A DNA stretch of 64,000 nt from UBA1181 sp963654355 (GCA_963654355.1 CAVKBM010000003.1:17063-81062); one strand, 5' to 3'. Counted from the first letter of the stretch, positions 53,281 through 61,886 are shown. The notes: a model not told the origin generated them from the letters alone. A program made the numbers and translations.

Positions 53281-53322
53281 AAAAAGAGAAGGCGATGATC
53301 TTGATTGTCGCTTTCTTTTTTT
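53281..53322. terminator. Bidirectional terminator between metG and the ABC exporter
   Basis: GAAGGCGA (53288-53295) pairs with TCGCTTTC (53308-53315, one G-T), extended by A/T pairs; a T-run follows on the plus strand and an A-run precedes it, so it can also serve the minus-strand ABC genes. Confidence 0.8.
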
Positions 53323-53335
53323 GTCATATTGAGAT

Positions 53336-55138
53336 TTATTCGTTTCTATTCGCATTGAAAATCTCCCAATAGACACCTTTTTGTGCTAATAAATCCTCGT
53401 GTGTGCCTTGTTCTGCTACTTTCCCTTTCTCTAAGACGACGATTTTGTCCGCATTTCGAATAGTTGAAAGCCTATGCGCGATGATGAGACATGTCTTCTT
53501 GTATGTCAGTCGACGAATTGCTTGTTGGAGAAGTAGTTCCGTTCTTGTGTCTATGTTGCTAGTAGCCTCGTCGAGTATGAGGATGGGTGCGTCAGCAAGG
53601 ATGGCGCGCGCAATAGTGAGCAACTGTTGTTGCCCGTAACTGATACCTGCGCCTTGTTTCATAAACTTATGCTCGTATTGTTGAGGCAAATTCATAATGA
53701 AAGTGTCGATGTTGGCGGCTTCAGCAGCTAACCTAAGTTCTTGTTCGCTGACTGTCTCTTTGCTATAGCCGATGTTGTATCGTACTGTCTCTGAAAATAA
53801 AAATGGCTCTTGAAACACAATGCTCAACATTGAACGTAGATCTTTAATTGAGATTGATTGGATGTTGGTGCCATTGATGGATATGCTTCCCCCTTGTATG
53901 TCGTAAAATTTTGATAGTAGGTGAATCAAGGTTGTTTTCCCTGCTCCTGTCGTACCCACAATAGCCACCGTTTCTCTGGGCTCTATTGAGAAGGTTACGC
54001 CATCAATGGTGGGCGTTTCCCCATCGTATGTGAAATGCACATCATTGAAGTCAACCCTCATAGGAACCTGATTTTTTTTGAATTTTTTGTCTGTAGTGGT
54101 AGAGTTTACTTCTTCGTTTTCATCTAAAAAAACGAAAATGCGTTCTGCGCCTGCTATGGCAGCTTGTATGGCGTTGATCTGTGTCGCGATGGCATTGACA
54201 GGTCTCTGAAAATTCTTTGTGTACAGAAGGAACGTTTGAATCATTCCTACGGAGAGCAGGCTATGAAATGCTAAAAACGCACCGACAACGGTGACAAGAA
54301 GGTAGCTGAGATTGTCTAGCACACGGAGTAGCGGCATTAATATGCCACTGTATATTTGTGCTTTTTTGCCAGTCTCGTATACATATTTGTCGAGTTGCTT
54401 GAACTTTTTGTTTTGTTTCTCTTCTTGGCTGAAATTCTTAATTGTACGAATGCCTACAGCATATTCTTCAACCATTCCGTTTAATGTTGAAAGCGCCTTT
54501 TGCTGTTGAAAGAAATAGACTCGTGTGTGTCGTATTATGAAACGGCTAAGAAGAATAGTTATAGGAATCGTTACGCAGGCCACGATTGTCAATGTTACGT
54601 TCTCATGTAACATGATCAATAGAGAACCAGTTAGTGTTAAAATGCTGGTAATCAGTTGTACAAGGCAATTGCTCAATGCGTTTTTTATGAGTTCAATATC
54701 ATTGGTAAAGTAGCTCATCAACTCGCCTCGCTTTCGTTCACTATATCTGCGAATGGTTAGTTTGTGTATTTTGCATATCATCTCTTCGCATAGCGATTTG
54801 ATGATTCTCAGTGTGCTTCGCTTCAGGAAATAGTCTTGCACCCAAATGCAGAAGGACTCTATCAAATTAATTGTGAAAAAGACGAGAAGCATCTTTCCTA
54901 ACTGTCCGAAATTGATAGATTTGCCAACTGTTGATACATCGTTGATGCATTGGTCTATCGTGATTCCTAAAAGGTAGGGAGCAAGAAGTGAACATGCGAC
55001 GCCAATGAGTGAAAATATAATAATGACAATTAAACAGAAAGCTGGTTTCCTCCAGTAAGAAAAAAGTCGTAGCATGGTGCCACGTCCCCCATGTTTTGAG
55101 GAACTCGTTATAACGATATTTTTTCTCTTCCTTGTCAC
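53336..55138 (-). CDS. ABC exporter half-transporter, catalytic-Glu subunit
   Basis: A type IV ABC exporter subunit of 600 residues: six membrane helices (~35-315) then a nucleotide-binding domain. Walker A is VGTTGAGKTTL, Walker B ILILDEATSNID with the catalytic Glu, and the switch His is in LIIAHRLSTI; but the signature is GISYGQQQ in place of LSGGQ. With its partner (55135-56883) it forms one consensus and one degenerate ATP site, as in TM287/288 and BmrCD. Such pairs export drugs, lipids or peptides. The start is GTG 55138, overlapping the partner's TGA by four bases; an ATG at 55075 is an alternative. Confidence 0.92.
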   Translation of the reverse strand: MTRKRKNIVITSSSKHGGRGTMLRLFSYWRKPAFCLIVIIIFSLIGVACSLLAPYLLGITIDQCINDVSTVGKSINFGQLGKMLLVFFTINLIESFCIWVQDYFLKRSTLRIIKSLCEEMICKIHKLTIRRYSERKRGELMSYFTNDIELIKNALSNCLVQLITSILTLTGSLLIMLHENVTLTIVACVTIPITILLSRFIIRHTRVYFFQQQKALSTLNGMVEEYAVGIRTIKNFSQEEKQNKKFKQLDKYVYETGKKAQIYSGILMPLLRVLDNLSYLLVTVVGAFLAFHSLLSVGMIQTFLLYTKNFQRPVNAIATQINAIQAAIAGAERIFVFLDENEEVNSTTTDKKFKKNQVPMRVDFNDVHFTYDGETPTIDGVTFSIEPRETVAIVGTTGAGKTTLIHLLSKFYDIQGGSISINGTNIQSISIKDLRSMLSIVFQEPFLFSETVRYNIGYSKETVSEQELRLAAEAANIDTFIMNLPQQYEHKFMKQGAGISYGQQQLLTIARAILADAPILILDEATSNIDTRTELLLQQAIRRLTYKKTCLIIAHRLSTIRNADKIVVLEKGKVAEQGTHEDLLAQKGVYWEIFNANRNE

Positions 55139-56883
55139 TCTTGTTTTTCGTTAATGTTGGACGACTGTGATTGTACGATTTCTTGATAAATAGGAAGTGT
55201 GTGGAGCAACTCTTCGTGTGTTCCGACTCCTTTGATTTCGCCCTTGTCTAACACGATGATTCGTGTCGCGTGCCTGATTGTGCAGACTCGTTGCGAAATA
55301 ATAATTTTTGTGCAGTCAATCTCTGAAAGTGCGGAGAAAAGTGATGTCTCAGTCTTTTGATCTATGGCGTTGAGGCAGTCGTCTAAAATAAGACAGTTGG
55401 GCTTAGAGATGAGTGTTCTGGCTAATGAAATTCTTTGTCGTTGCCCACCTGAGAGATTCATTCCTCCCGGAGCTAATCTATGATTGATTCCCTTGTCTAT
55501 TTTTCTGATGAAATTGCTGATTTTTGCTGTCTCTAATGCGTCCATCATCTCTTCTTGTGTTGCATCTTCTTTCCCGAATCGTAGATTCTCGGCGATTGTC
55601 CCCGCGAAAAGTTGCACGTCCTGCATTGCAATTCCTATATGGCGATGTATGTCTTTTTTGTCAATCTTACCTATTGGAATGTCATTAATAAAGATGTTTC
55701 CACAAGTAGGTGTATAGTTTTTTAGCAGTAATTGGACGAGTGTGCTTTTTCCCGCTCCAGTTCCCCCTATGATTCCAATCGTTTCACCTTCTTTCACTTC
55801 GAAGTTTATATTCTTTAAGACAAAAGCGTCTCCAAATTCTTCTTGGCTTTGTTCATAAGCGAAAGAAACATTGTCAAATCGAATTTTACATCTGTCATTT
55901 TCTAATTTAAAAAAACTATCAACTTTATTGTCTTTGTTGTCCGTGTCATGCAAAATAAAGGCTTTGATTCTTACCCATGAGGTGTTGGCTTCTGTGAGTG
56001 ATATTATGATGTGTTGCGCCATCATGAGAGCAATAAGGATTTGCGTCAGATAACTAGTGATTGCCATGATTTCGCCGACTTTGATCTCTCCTTCTGTTTC
56101 CATTAGCAAAGCAGCCCAATAGACAACGATTGCTATTCCTCCATTGATGATTAATGACATCAACGGACTCAGTAAAACGGTCCTTCTTATGGCTTCTATG
56201 TTGCTGTCATATAAATTATCGTTGATTTTTTTGAAGCGTCTTTTCTCTTTTCCTTCTTGATTGAAAATTCGAATTACTTTTATGCCAGAGAGAAATTCGT
56301 GTATCACTAAATTGAGCTTTTCTGTCTGTTCTTGTACCCTCTTAAAGAAAGGATAGGCTTTTCGGGTGATATGAATGATAGAGAACAATAGGATAGGAAG
56401 GATAATCAGTAAAATGGAAGAGAGTTCCTCGCTGATAGATAGAACCATAAAGATAGATCCGATGAACAAAATGGGCGCACGGTAGAGCAGTCTCATTGAT
56501 GATTGAATAACGCCTTGTATTTTGTTGACATTGGTGAAAATGCAGGTGATAAGGTCTGATGGTTGCGTTTTGTCTAACTCCGAAAACGAGAATAGCGATG
56601 TTTTTTCGAAGATTGTTTGCCTGATTCCTGATCCTACACCGTATGCTACAATACCTGCGGCAAAAATGGATAGTAGTCCGCCAACCATACCAACCAAAGA
56701 TATAATGAGCATTTTGATGCCCAAAGGAAGAAGCACCTCTGGGTTGTGAAGGAAAATTCCCTGATCTATAATCTCGGACATAAAGAAAGGTAGAGCCAAT
56801 TCTGCACAGACTTCCGTTCCCACCATCAACGGGGAAAGAATCGCCCAAAACAGGTGAGGCTTTATGTATCTGTATAGAATCAT
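55135..56883 (-). CDS. ABC exporter half-transporter, degenerate-site subunit
   Basis: A subunit of 582 residues with six membrane helices followed by a nucleotide-binding domain. Walker A (IGGTGAGKSTL) and the signature (NLSGGQRQRISLA) are intact, but Walker B is LILDDCLNAID with Asp at the catalytic Glu position, and the switch His is Gln (IIISQRVCTI). This makes its own ATP site non-hydrolytic and is the hallmark of the first half of heterodimeric exporters. It is translated before, and overlaps, the catalytic subunit. No adjacent regulator or precursor peptide gene hints at the substrate. Confidence 0.92.
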   Translation of the reverse strand: MILYRYIKPHLFWAILSPLMVGTEVCAELALPFFMSEIIDQGIFLHNPEVLLPLGIKMLIISLVGMVGGLLSIFAAGIVAYGVGSGIRQTIFEKTSLFSFSELDKTQPSDLITCIFTNVNKIQGVIQSSMRLLYRAPILFIGSIFMVLSISEELSSILLIILPILLFSIIHITRKAYPFFKRVQEQTEKLNLVIHEFLSGIKVIRIFNQEGKEKRRFKKINDNLYDSNIEAIRRTVLLSPLMSLIINGGIAIVVYWAALLMETEGEIKVGEIMAITSYLTQILIALMMAQHIIISLTEANTSWVRIKAFILHDTDNKDNKVDSFFKLENDRCKIRFDNVSFAYEQSQEEFGDAFVLKNINFEVKEGETIGIIGGTGAGKSTLVQLLLKNYTPTCGNIFINDIPIGKIDKKDIHRHIGIAMQDVQLFAGTIAENLRFGKEDATQEEMMDALETAKISNFIRKIDKGINHRLAPGGMNLSGGQRQRISLARTLISKPNCLILDDCLNAIDQKTETSLFSALSEIDCTKIIISQRVCTIRHATRIIVLDKGEIKGVGTHEELLHTLPIYQEIVQSQSSNINEKQE

Positions 56884-56983
56884 TTACAAAATGTCCTTTT
56901 TGATGCGTCTGATGAAAGAAGAGGAAAAACGAAATATCTAATCGCAAATGTACTAAAACGAAAAATTTTAATAGTTTGTTTTG

Positions 56984-57014
56984 TTGCGTTATTTGTGCTA
57001 TAATGTTAAATTTG
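56984..57014 (+). promoter_or_regulatory. Putative promoter of the zapB-like/zapA cluster
   Basis: TTG (56984-56986) and TAAATTTG (57007-57014) are 20 bases apart, giving a very short leader before ATG 57032. Confidence 0.6.
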
Positions 57015-57031
57015 CGGAGAATTTTGGTAGA

Positions 57032-57322
57032 ATGGCTTCTTTAGAAGATGTTGAAGAAAAATTGGCAGTTAGTGTGCGTCGTTTGATCGTTAAGTATGAC
57101 GAACTCAAGATGCGGAATAACGAGTTGACTCAAAAGTTAATGTCGTTGGAAAGTCAACTTTCGGAGACGGAGGAGAAACTGAAAGATTGTCGCAAGGAGT
57201 TGCAAGATATGCGTTATGCTAAGGCGACGCAGGTATCTGAACAGGAAGCGAGGAAGATGCACAATCGGATGCTGAAATTGGAGCGGGAAATTGAAAAATG
57301 TGTGACTCTTTTAAATGAATAG
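57032..57322 (+). CDS. Small coiled-coil protein upstream of zapA (ZapB-like position)
   Basis: A protein of 96 residues starting MASLEDVEEKLAVSVRRL and almost entirely coiled coil (heptads such as LTQKLMSLESQLSETEEKL). It has no signal or membrane segment. Small coiled-coil genes directly before zapA are usual in Bacteroidetes and suggest a divisome role like that of ZapB, but this rests on position and shape alone. The frame is open to an ATG at 56981, which lies upstream of the predicted promoter box, so 57032 is preferred. Confidence 0.75.
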   Translation: MASLEDVEEKLAVSVRRLIVKYDELKMRNNELTQKLMSLESQLSETEEKLKDCRKELQDMRYAKATQVSEQEARKMHNRMLKLEREIEKCVTLLNE

Positions 57323-57400
57323 CGGGTGGACTGAGTTTTCTCGGAACCGATAGAGGAGTTGGCGCATTTCCTCAGAAATAGAAAGTAGACGTTGGATACC

Positions 57401-57742
57401 ATGAGTGAAAAGGCAGACTCAAAATCTGAAATTTCTCCTGAGAAAGAAACATCAAATGAACGTTTCAAGATTCGCGTTCAAGTGATGAATAGTGTACTTG
57501 AGGTGAACATAAGACGTTCTGACGAGGTCTATTTTAGAGAAGGAGCAAAGCTGGCCGATGGTAAGTACAGCGGATATGTTTCTTCATATCATGGTGAAAA
57601 GACTGGGGTGGATGATCGTTATTTTATGAAATTGACGGCTCTTGACCTGGCAATGCGCTGTGTAAAGTATGAGGCGGAAAAAGAGGAACTAAGAAAAAAA
57701 CTGGATGATTTGGAAACCAGTATAAACAAGGTCATGAAATAA
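57401..57742 (+). CDS. zapA: ZapA-family cell division protein
   Basis: A protein of 113 residues. After a charged leader the ZapA domain starts at FKIRVQVMNSVLEVNIRRSD (normally I.V.I.G..y.l....ee), followed by DDRYFMKLTALDLAMRCVKY and a C-terminal coiled coil (KEELRKKLDDLETSINKV). ZapA bundles FtsZ filaments at the division site. An in-frame TTG at 57392 precedes the chosen ATG 57401. It sits 79 bases after the coiled-coil gene and before rny. Confidence 0.83.
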   Translation: MSEKADSKSEISPEKETSNERFKIRVQVMNSVLEVNIRRSDEVYFREGAKLADGKYSGYVSSYHGEKTGVDDRYFMKLTALDLAMRCVKYEAEKEELRKKLDDLETSINKVMK

Positions 57743-57745
57743 TTT

Positions 57746-57862
57746 GAAGCAAGAATCATATAAGAAAAGGCCTTTCATTTGTCTTTTAACCTTCTATTAT
57801 TATCCCGAAATAGACTGAGAACTCGCTTTCACCCCTTTATAACTGAAGGACGGTGGGGCTTA
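57746..57862 (+). ncRNA. ssrS: Candidate 6S RNA between zapA and rny
   Basis: The 148-base gap between zapA and rny contains a structured-looking stretch (CACCCC and GGTGGGG near 57831 and 57852, with an intervening ACTGAAGGAC). In E. coli 6S RNA lies directly after zapA, and a 6S-like RNA has been described in Bacteroidetes. The call rests on position and pairing potential only, and no boundary is certain. It may also be just the rny leader. Confidence 0.35.
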
Positions 57863-57890
57863 ATTGTATTTGTATTATAATAAATTTATC

Positions 57891-59429
57891 ATGACATTAA
57901 TTTCTGTTATAGTAGCAGTAGCAGCTTTATTGGTCGGCGCTTTGATTACTTGGGTGGTTATGAACACCTTGCTCAAGTCGCGTACGGACAATATCCTTAA
58001 AGAGGCAGAGGCTGAGGCGAAGGTGCTTCGCGACAATAAAATGTTAGAGGTGAAGGAGAAATATCTCGCCCTCAAAACTGAGTATGAAAATCAGTGCAAC
58101 CAACGTAACGCCAGAATGCAACAGTTTGAGTCTAAACTGAAGCAACGTGAGTCTCAACTCAACCAGCAACAGGCTGACGTTCAACGTGGTCGTGCTGAAA
58201 ATGAGAATGTGAAGGAAAATCTGTCGAATCAGATGGATATGGTCAATGCTCGCAAGCAAGAGTTGGAGAAACTTAACAGAATGGCCAACGAGCGTTTGGA
58301 AACGATTTCGGGTCTCTCCGCTTCTGAGGCGAAAGCCAATCTGATTGAGTCTTTGAAAGAGGAAGCCAAGACGGACGCTATGTCATATGTCAACGAAATC
58401 ATGGAAGAGGCTAAGATGACTGCCAACAAGGAAGCTAAACGCATTGTGGTTCACGCAATTCAACGTGTGGCTACCGAGGCTGCTATCGAAAACTCTGTTA
58501 CCGTGTTCAATATTGACTCTGACGAGATTAAGGGACGGATCATTGGGCGTGAGGGTCGAAACATACGTGCTTTGGAGGCGGCAACTGGGGTTGAGATCAT
58601 TGTGGACGATACGCCTGAAGCAATCGTCCTTTCTGCATTTGATCCTGTTCGTCGTGAAATCGCTCGATTGGCTCTTCATCAGTTGGTTACGGATGGACGT
58701 ATACACCCCGCTCGTATTGAAGAGGTGGTGAATAAGGTGAAGAAACAGGTTGAGGAAGAAATTATTGAGACAGGTAAGCGAACAACGATTGACTTAGGTA
58801 TCCACGGATTACACCCCGATTTGATTCGTTTGATTGGTAAGATGAAGTACCGTTCTTCCTATGGACAAAATTTGTTGCAACATGCTCGTGAAACAGCCAA
58901 TCTTTGTGCTATCATGGCCGCAGAGTTGGGCTTGAACGCGAAAAAAGCAAAACGTGCAGGTTTGCTTCATGATATTGGAAAAGTGCCAGATGACGAGCCA
59001 GAATTGCCACATGCTATTTTGGGTATGAAATTAGCGGAGAAATACAAAGAAAAACCTGATGTATGCAATGCCATCGGAGCTCACCACGATGAAATAGAGA
59101 TGGAGACTTTGATTGCTCCAATCGTTCAGGCGTGTGACGCTATTTCGGGTGCCCGCCCAGGTGCTCGTCGCGAAATCGTTGAGGCATACATCAAACGTCT
59201 GAATGATTTGGAGAAGATGGCTCTTTCTTATCCTGGAGTCGTAAAGACTTATGCAATACAAGCGGGTCGCGAGCTTCGTGTGATTGTAGGTGCGGACAAA
59301 GTGGATGATAAGGAAATTGAAAAGCTTTCGTATGATATTGCAAAGAAAATTCAGGACGAGATGACTTATCCAGGTCAGGTTAAGATAACGGTTATTCGTG
59401 AAACGCGTGCGGTAAGCTACGCAAAGTAA
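57891..59429 (+). CDS. rny: Ribonuclease Y
   Basis: A membrane-anchored endoribonuclease of 512 residues. One N-terminal helix (LISVIVAVAALLVGALITWV) is followed by a long coiled coil (~30-200), a KH domain (IKGRIIGREGRNIRALEAAT) and the HD domain with LLQHARETANLC and AGLLHDIGKVPDDE. It starts mRNA decay at the membrane. The start ATG 57891 gives the standard N-terminus; the open frame upstream is in the leader. The ricT gene in this window encodes a relative of a known RNase Y partner of Bacillus. Confidence 0.95.
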   Translation: MTLISVIVAVAALLVGALITWVVMNTLLKSRTDNILKEAEAEAKVLRDNKMLEVKEKYLALKTEYENQCNQRNARMQQFESKLKQRESQLNQQQADVQRGRAENENVKENLSNQMDMVNARKQELEKLNRMANERLETISGLSASEAKANLIESLKEEAKTDAMSYVNEIMEEAKMTANKEAKRIVVHAIQRVATEAAIENSVTVFNIDSDEIKGRIIGREGRNIRALEAATGVEIIVDDTPEAIVLSAFDPVRREIARLALHQLVTDGRIHPARIEEVVNKVKKQVEEEIIETGKRTTIDLGIHGLHPDLIRLIGKMKYRSSYGQNLLQHARETANLCAIMAAELGLNAKKAKRAGLLHDIGKVPDDEPELPHAILGMKLAEKYKEKPDVCNAIGAHHDEIEMETLIAPIVQACDAISGARPGARREIVEAYIKRLNDLEKMALSYPGVVKTYAIQAGRELRVIVGADKVDDKEIEKLSYDIAKKIQDEMTYPGQVKITVIRETRAVSYAK

Positions 59430-59480
59430 ACGAGGAAAGATAAAGCAATGGGTTTTCATTGTAATTTTTTTGTTCAGGAA

Positions 59481-59517
59481 AAGAAGCAGTGTTCGTTAGA
59501 GCCTGCTTCTTTTTTTA
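59481..59517 (+). terminator. Intrinsic terminator of rny
   Basis: AAGAAGCAG (59481-59489) pairs with CTGCTTCTT (59503-59511), followed by TTTTT. Confidence 0.9.
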
Positions 59518-59539
59518 TGATTTTTTTGCATTTGTTCGC

Positions 59540-59570
59540 TTGCATAGAATGAAAAGACTGTTTATTTTTG
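59540..59570 (+). promoter_or_regulatory. Putative promoter of the tmRNA gene
   Basis: TTG (59540-59542) and TATTTTTG (59563-59570) are 20 bases apart. The transcript would start near 59577, leaving a ~55-base 5' leader to be cut off from the mature RNA. Confidence 0.65.
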
Positions 59571-59632
59571 TTTCTGACTACAGCGGTAGATTGTCTATTG
59601 CAATGTTCCGAAAGGGAAGTCTCGTAATAAAT

Positions 59633-60025
59633 GGGGATGACTGGATTTGACAGCGGGCAGAAGTGGTAGGTAAGCATGCAGTGCGCTGGTGGCTAGCACT
59701 ATAATCTGGAGACCAAAAATTTAACTGGCGAAAATAATTACGCTCTTGCTGCCTAACCGAATAACAGTAGGTTTTGGCTTAATCTAAACACAGGTGTTTA
59801 GACAAGACTTCTCCCCGATGCTAAGTCCTGAGGCGGTCGGAATAGGAGGAGTGGAAAAGTCGGGAATAGCTCGGATGCGCCTCGGCATCTGAGTGAAATT
59901 TAGAGGATAAGGCGGCAGTTGGTGGTCTTGGTCTTGCTGACGCACGAAAACCAAAGTCAAGAATAAGCATGTAGAAAGCTTATGATTTCCTCGTTTGGAC
60001 CAGAGTTCGACTCTCTGCATCTCCA
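59633..60025 (+). ncRNA. ssrA: Transfer-messenger RNA (tmRNA)
   Basis: The 5' end GGGGATGACTGGATTTGAC and the 3' end TTCGACTCTCTGCATCTCCA form the tRNA-like domain, with GGGGATG pairing to CATCTCC (one G-U) and discriminator A. The tag frame GGC GAA AAT AAT TAC GCT (59727-59744) continues CTT GCT GCC TAA, giving the degradation tag GENNYALAA. CCA is not encoded. Length 393 bases. It rescues stalled ribosomes with SmpB, whose gene is not in the window. Confidence 0.97.
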
Positions 60026-60036
60026 CGGTTTTTTAG

Positions 60037-60073
60037 GCCTGCCAAAATCAATCGGTTTTGGTAGGCTTTTTTT
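60037..60073 (+). terminator. Intrinsic terminator of tmRNA
   Basis: GCCTGCCAAAA (60037-60047) pairs with TTTTGGTAGGC (60056-60066), followed by seven T. Confidence 0.93.
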
Positions 60074-60098
60074 ATTGGAAATACTAATCAACGCAAAA

Positions 60099-61112
60099 TT
60101 GGATAAGCAGACATTTTTTAATCCGACAGCAAATAATTTTGATTTTCTTCGTTTCCTCGCTTCGTTTGGTGTCTTTTCTTGTCACTTTCTAATCTTAAAT
60201 CACATCAATCGAGGAATGAGTCCCGAAACGATGGTTTGTGTTTTTTTTGTCATTAGCGGAATTTTGATTTATCGTAGTTATGAGCGTTGCGACTCACTGA
60301 AAGTTTATTGGGAAAAACGAATCAGAAGGATAGTGCCGATTTATATGTTAGTCGTTTTGTTGAGTGCTGTTGCTGCTGTGTCGTTGTCAACTTTGCCGTG
60401 GAAAGAATATTTTCTATCCTTGGATTTATATAAATATCTTTTTTGGAATGCGATTTTTATGAATTTTATGCATCCTGATCTGCCAGGAGTGCTGGATGGC
60501 GCGGCCATTAATCCCTCTTTATGGACGATCAAAGTAGAACTTTTCTGCTATTTTCTAATTCCGCTTATCTTTGGGTTAGTGAAGAAAACGACGAAAAAGG
60601 CGATGATTTGGGTATCTGTGTCTGTTTGTGTGTTGTCTGCGTGTTGTCGTTCCTCAGCGGAATGGTTTGAAATGCCTGCCTTTGACATGGTTGGAAAATA
60701 TTCATTGGTAGTTGCTTGTTTCATGGTGGGAGTCTGTATCTATCTATATTTTGAAAAAATCGTTAATTTGAAATACAGATGTTTTTTAACGGTAGTTGCA
60801 TTGATTGTGTTATCGGTGGACGGATTCGTTTCAAATTTATTGACGCCAGTGTCTGTTGGAATGATTGTTTTCGTCCTTGCGTTCGGCTTTAAATTCTTAA
60901 ATGGATTTGGACGAGTAGGTGATCCGTCCTACGGATTGTATTTGTGTCATGGACCAGTTATTATGTTCTTTATTGGTTTGCAGATGCCTGCAAGCTTTTC
61001 GGTGTATGTTCTTGAATCTGTTATTGTTTTGTCTTTTTCTTTCTTCTCCTGGCATCTATTTGAGAAAAGGCTTTTAAAAAGAAAAAATAAGAAAAAGCAG
61101 ATAGTCAACTAA
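60099..61112 (+). CDS. Acyltransferase 3 (OafA/YrhL-like) family membrane protein
   Basis: A membrane protein of about 337 residues with ten predicted helices. NNFDFLRFLASFGVFSCHFL contains the family RFLA motif and the catalytic-type His, and WEKRIRRIVPIY-like sequence (YWEKRIRRIVPIYMLVV) and INPSLWTIKVELFCYFLIPL are hallmark segments. It ends in a Lys/Arg-rich tail. Members O-acylate surface polysaccharides or other envelope glycans. No ATG exists between the tmRNA end and the first conserved helix; TTG 60099 is my best start and TTG 60075 the alternative. An upstream ATG at 59982 lies inside the tmRNA. No sugar-biosynthesis genes adjoin. Confidence 0.78.
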   Translation: MDKQTFFNPTANNFDFLRFLASFGVFSCHFLILNHINRGMSPETMVCVFFVISGILIYRSYERCDSLKVYWEKRIRRIVPIYMLVVLLSAVAAVSLSTLPWKEYFLSLDLYKYLFWNAIFMNFMHPDLPGVLDGAAINPSLWTIKVELFCYFLIPLIFGLVKKTTKKAMIWVSVSVCVLSACCRSSAEWFEMPAFDMVGKYSLVVACFMVGVCIYLYFEKIVNLKYRCFLTVVALIVLSVDGFVSNLLTPVSVGMIVFVLAFGFKFLNGFGRVGDPSYGLYLCHGPVIMFFIGLQMPASFSVYVLESVIVLSFSFFSWHLFEKRLLKRKNKKKQIVN

Positions 61113-61120
61113 CTATCCGC
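61081..61120 (-). terminator. Intrinsic terminator after tRNA-Ser, inside the end of the convergent acyltransferase gene
   Basis: GCAGATAGT (61097-61105) pairs with ACTATCCGC (61112-61120, one mismatch), loop CAACTA; on the minus strand a T-rich run follows (complement of 61081-61096). It overlaps the last codons and stop of the acyltransferase. Confidence 0.75.
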
Positions 61121-61126
61121 TTTGTG

Positions 61127-61213
61127 CGGAAAGACAGGGATTCGAACCCTGGGAACAGTTACCCGTTCACCGCATTTCGAGTGCGGCCCGATCGACCACT
61201 CCGGCATCTTTCC
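61127..61213 (-). tRNA. tRNA-Ser (anticodon CGA)
   Basis: An 87-base class II tRNA. Acceptor GGAAAGA pairs with TCTTTCC, discriminator G as expected for serine. The anticodon stem CCGCA/TGCGG holds loop CTCGAAA with CGA at 61179-61177, reading UCG. A long variable arm (GAACGGGTAACTGTTC-like) follows. CCA is not encoded. Confidence 0.95.
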
Positions 61214-61249
61214 AATCGTTCTTTTGTTTTTGCTTTTTTGAACGCAATG

Positions 61250-61257
61250 CAAAGTTA
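61250..61257 (-). promoter_or_regulatory. Putative -7 box of tRNA-Ser
   Basis: TAACTTTG on the minus strand, 37 bases upstream of the tRNA; no clear -33 element. Confidence 0.5.
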
Positions 61258-61298
61258 ACTTTTTTTGTATATAGCGTCTGCTTATTTTATGTTTTTTG

Positions 61299-61886
61299 TT
61301 AATCTTTTTTCTCTAAGACAATTCCATTTGGACGAATGACCATTTTTTCGGGGATCTGACTTCTGTCTATCACGGCAGTGTCGCAAGAACCGTCTGCTTT
61401 GTGAAGCAATAGCAAAATATCAGACACAACTTCCCAGCTTCGGTAACTTACGGGTATGTTTGTGCAGTTGACGATGTTTAATGCCATTAACTCAAGACTA
61501 GCTTGCTTCCCTCCGTTTTGACTAACTTCTTGACGCATCCAGAGTCCTTTTGTGCTTTTTAGACAACGTGTGAAGTTGTCGTCTATATTTCTGAAAGAAA
61601 CTACCAATTTGCGGTCTTTCTCTTTTTGTGGCGTTCCTAAGACAATTTCAACTTTGTTGCCTGCGGTTAGATCGCCATCCATCTTTGCGCCTTCCGCTAT
61701 GTAATAGGAATAGTTTGCTCCCGATCCATTAAGAACGATTTCAATCAATCCCATAGAACTACGGTCGGTCAGCTGTCCTTGAATGGTGTCAAAGGAAATG
61801 TAGTCGCTTTTGGAAACTGATTTTGAACATGAGCTTAAAAAGGCTAAAGAGATGCTAAACAAGATTGCGGAAATCGTTGATTTCAT
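61299..61886 (-). CDS. Hypothetical lipoprotein
   Basis: A protein of 195 residues starting MKSTISAILFSISLAFLSSC, a lipoprotein signal with LSSC as lipobox. The mature part is beta-rich with no motif I recognise (for example KVEIVLGTPQKEKDRKLVV and QASLELMALNIVNCTNIPVS). It is likely in the inner or outer membrane facing the periplasm or surface. An ATG at 61913 would add nine residues before the signal; 61886 gives the standard signal. It stands alone between tRNA-Ser and the convergently placed promoter region of the CoA-ligase gene. Function unknown. Confidence 0.75.
   Translation of the reverse strand: MKSTISAILFSISLAFLSSCSKSVSKSDYISFDTIQGQLTDRSSMGLIEIVLNGSGANYSYYIAEGAKMDGDLTAGNKVEIVLGTPQKEKDRKLVVSFRNIDDNFTRCLKSTKGLWMRQEVSQNGGKQASLELMALNIVNCTNIPVSYRSWEVVSDILLLLHKADGSCDTAVIDRSQIPEKMVIRPNGIVLEKKD

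Noticed and set aside
56342..56947. 201-codon open frame on the minus strand over an ABC subunit
   Set aside because: It lies in a shifted frame of the ABC exporter gene, is rich in His/Tyr/Arg/Ser with no motif, and begins upstream of the real start; a shadow.
59982..60098. ATG start of the acyltransferase at 59982
   Set aside because: It lies inside the tmRNA 3' domain and the added residues are translated RNA and terminator sequence, not a helix or signal.
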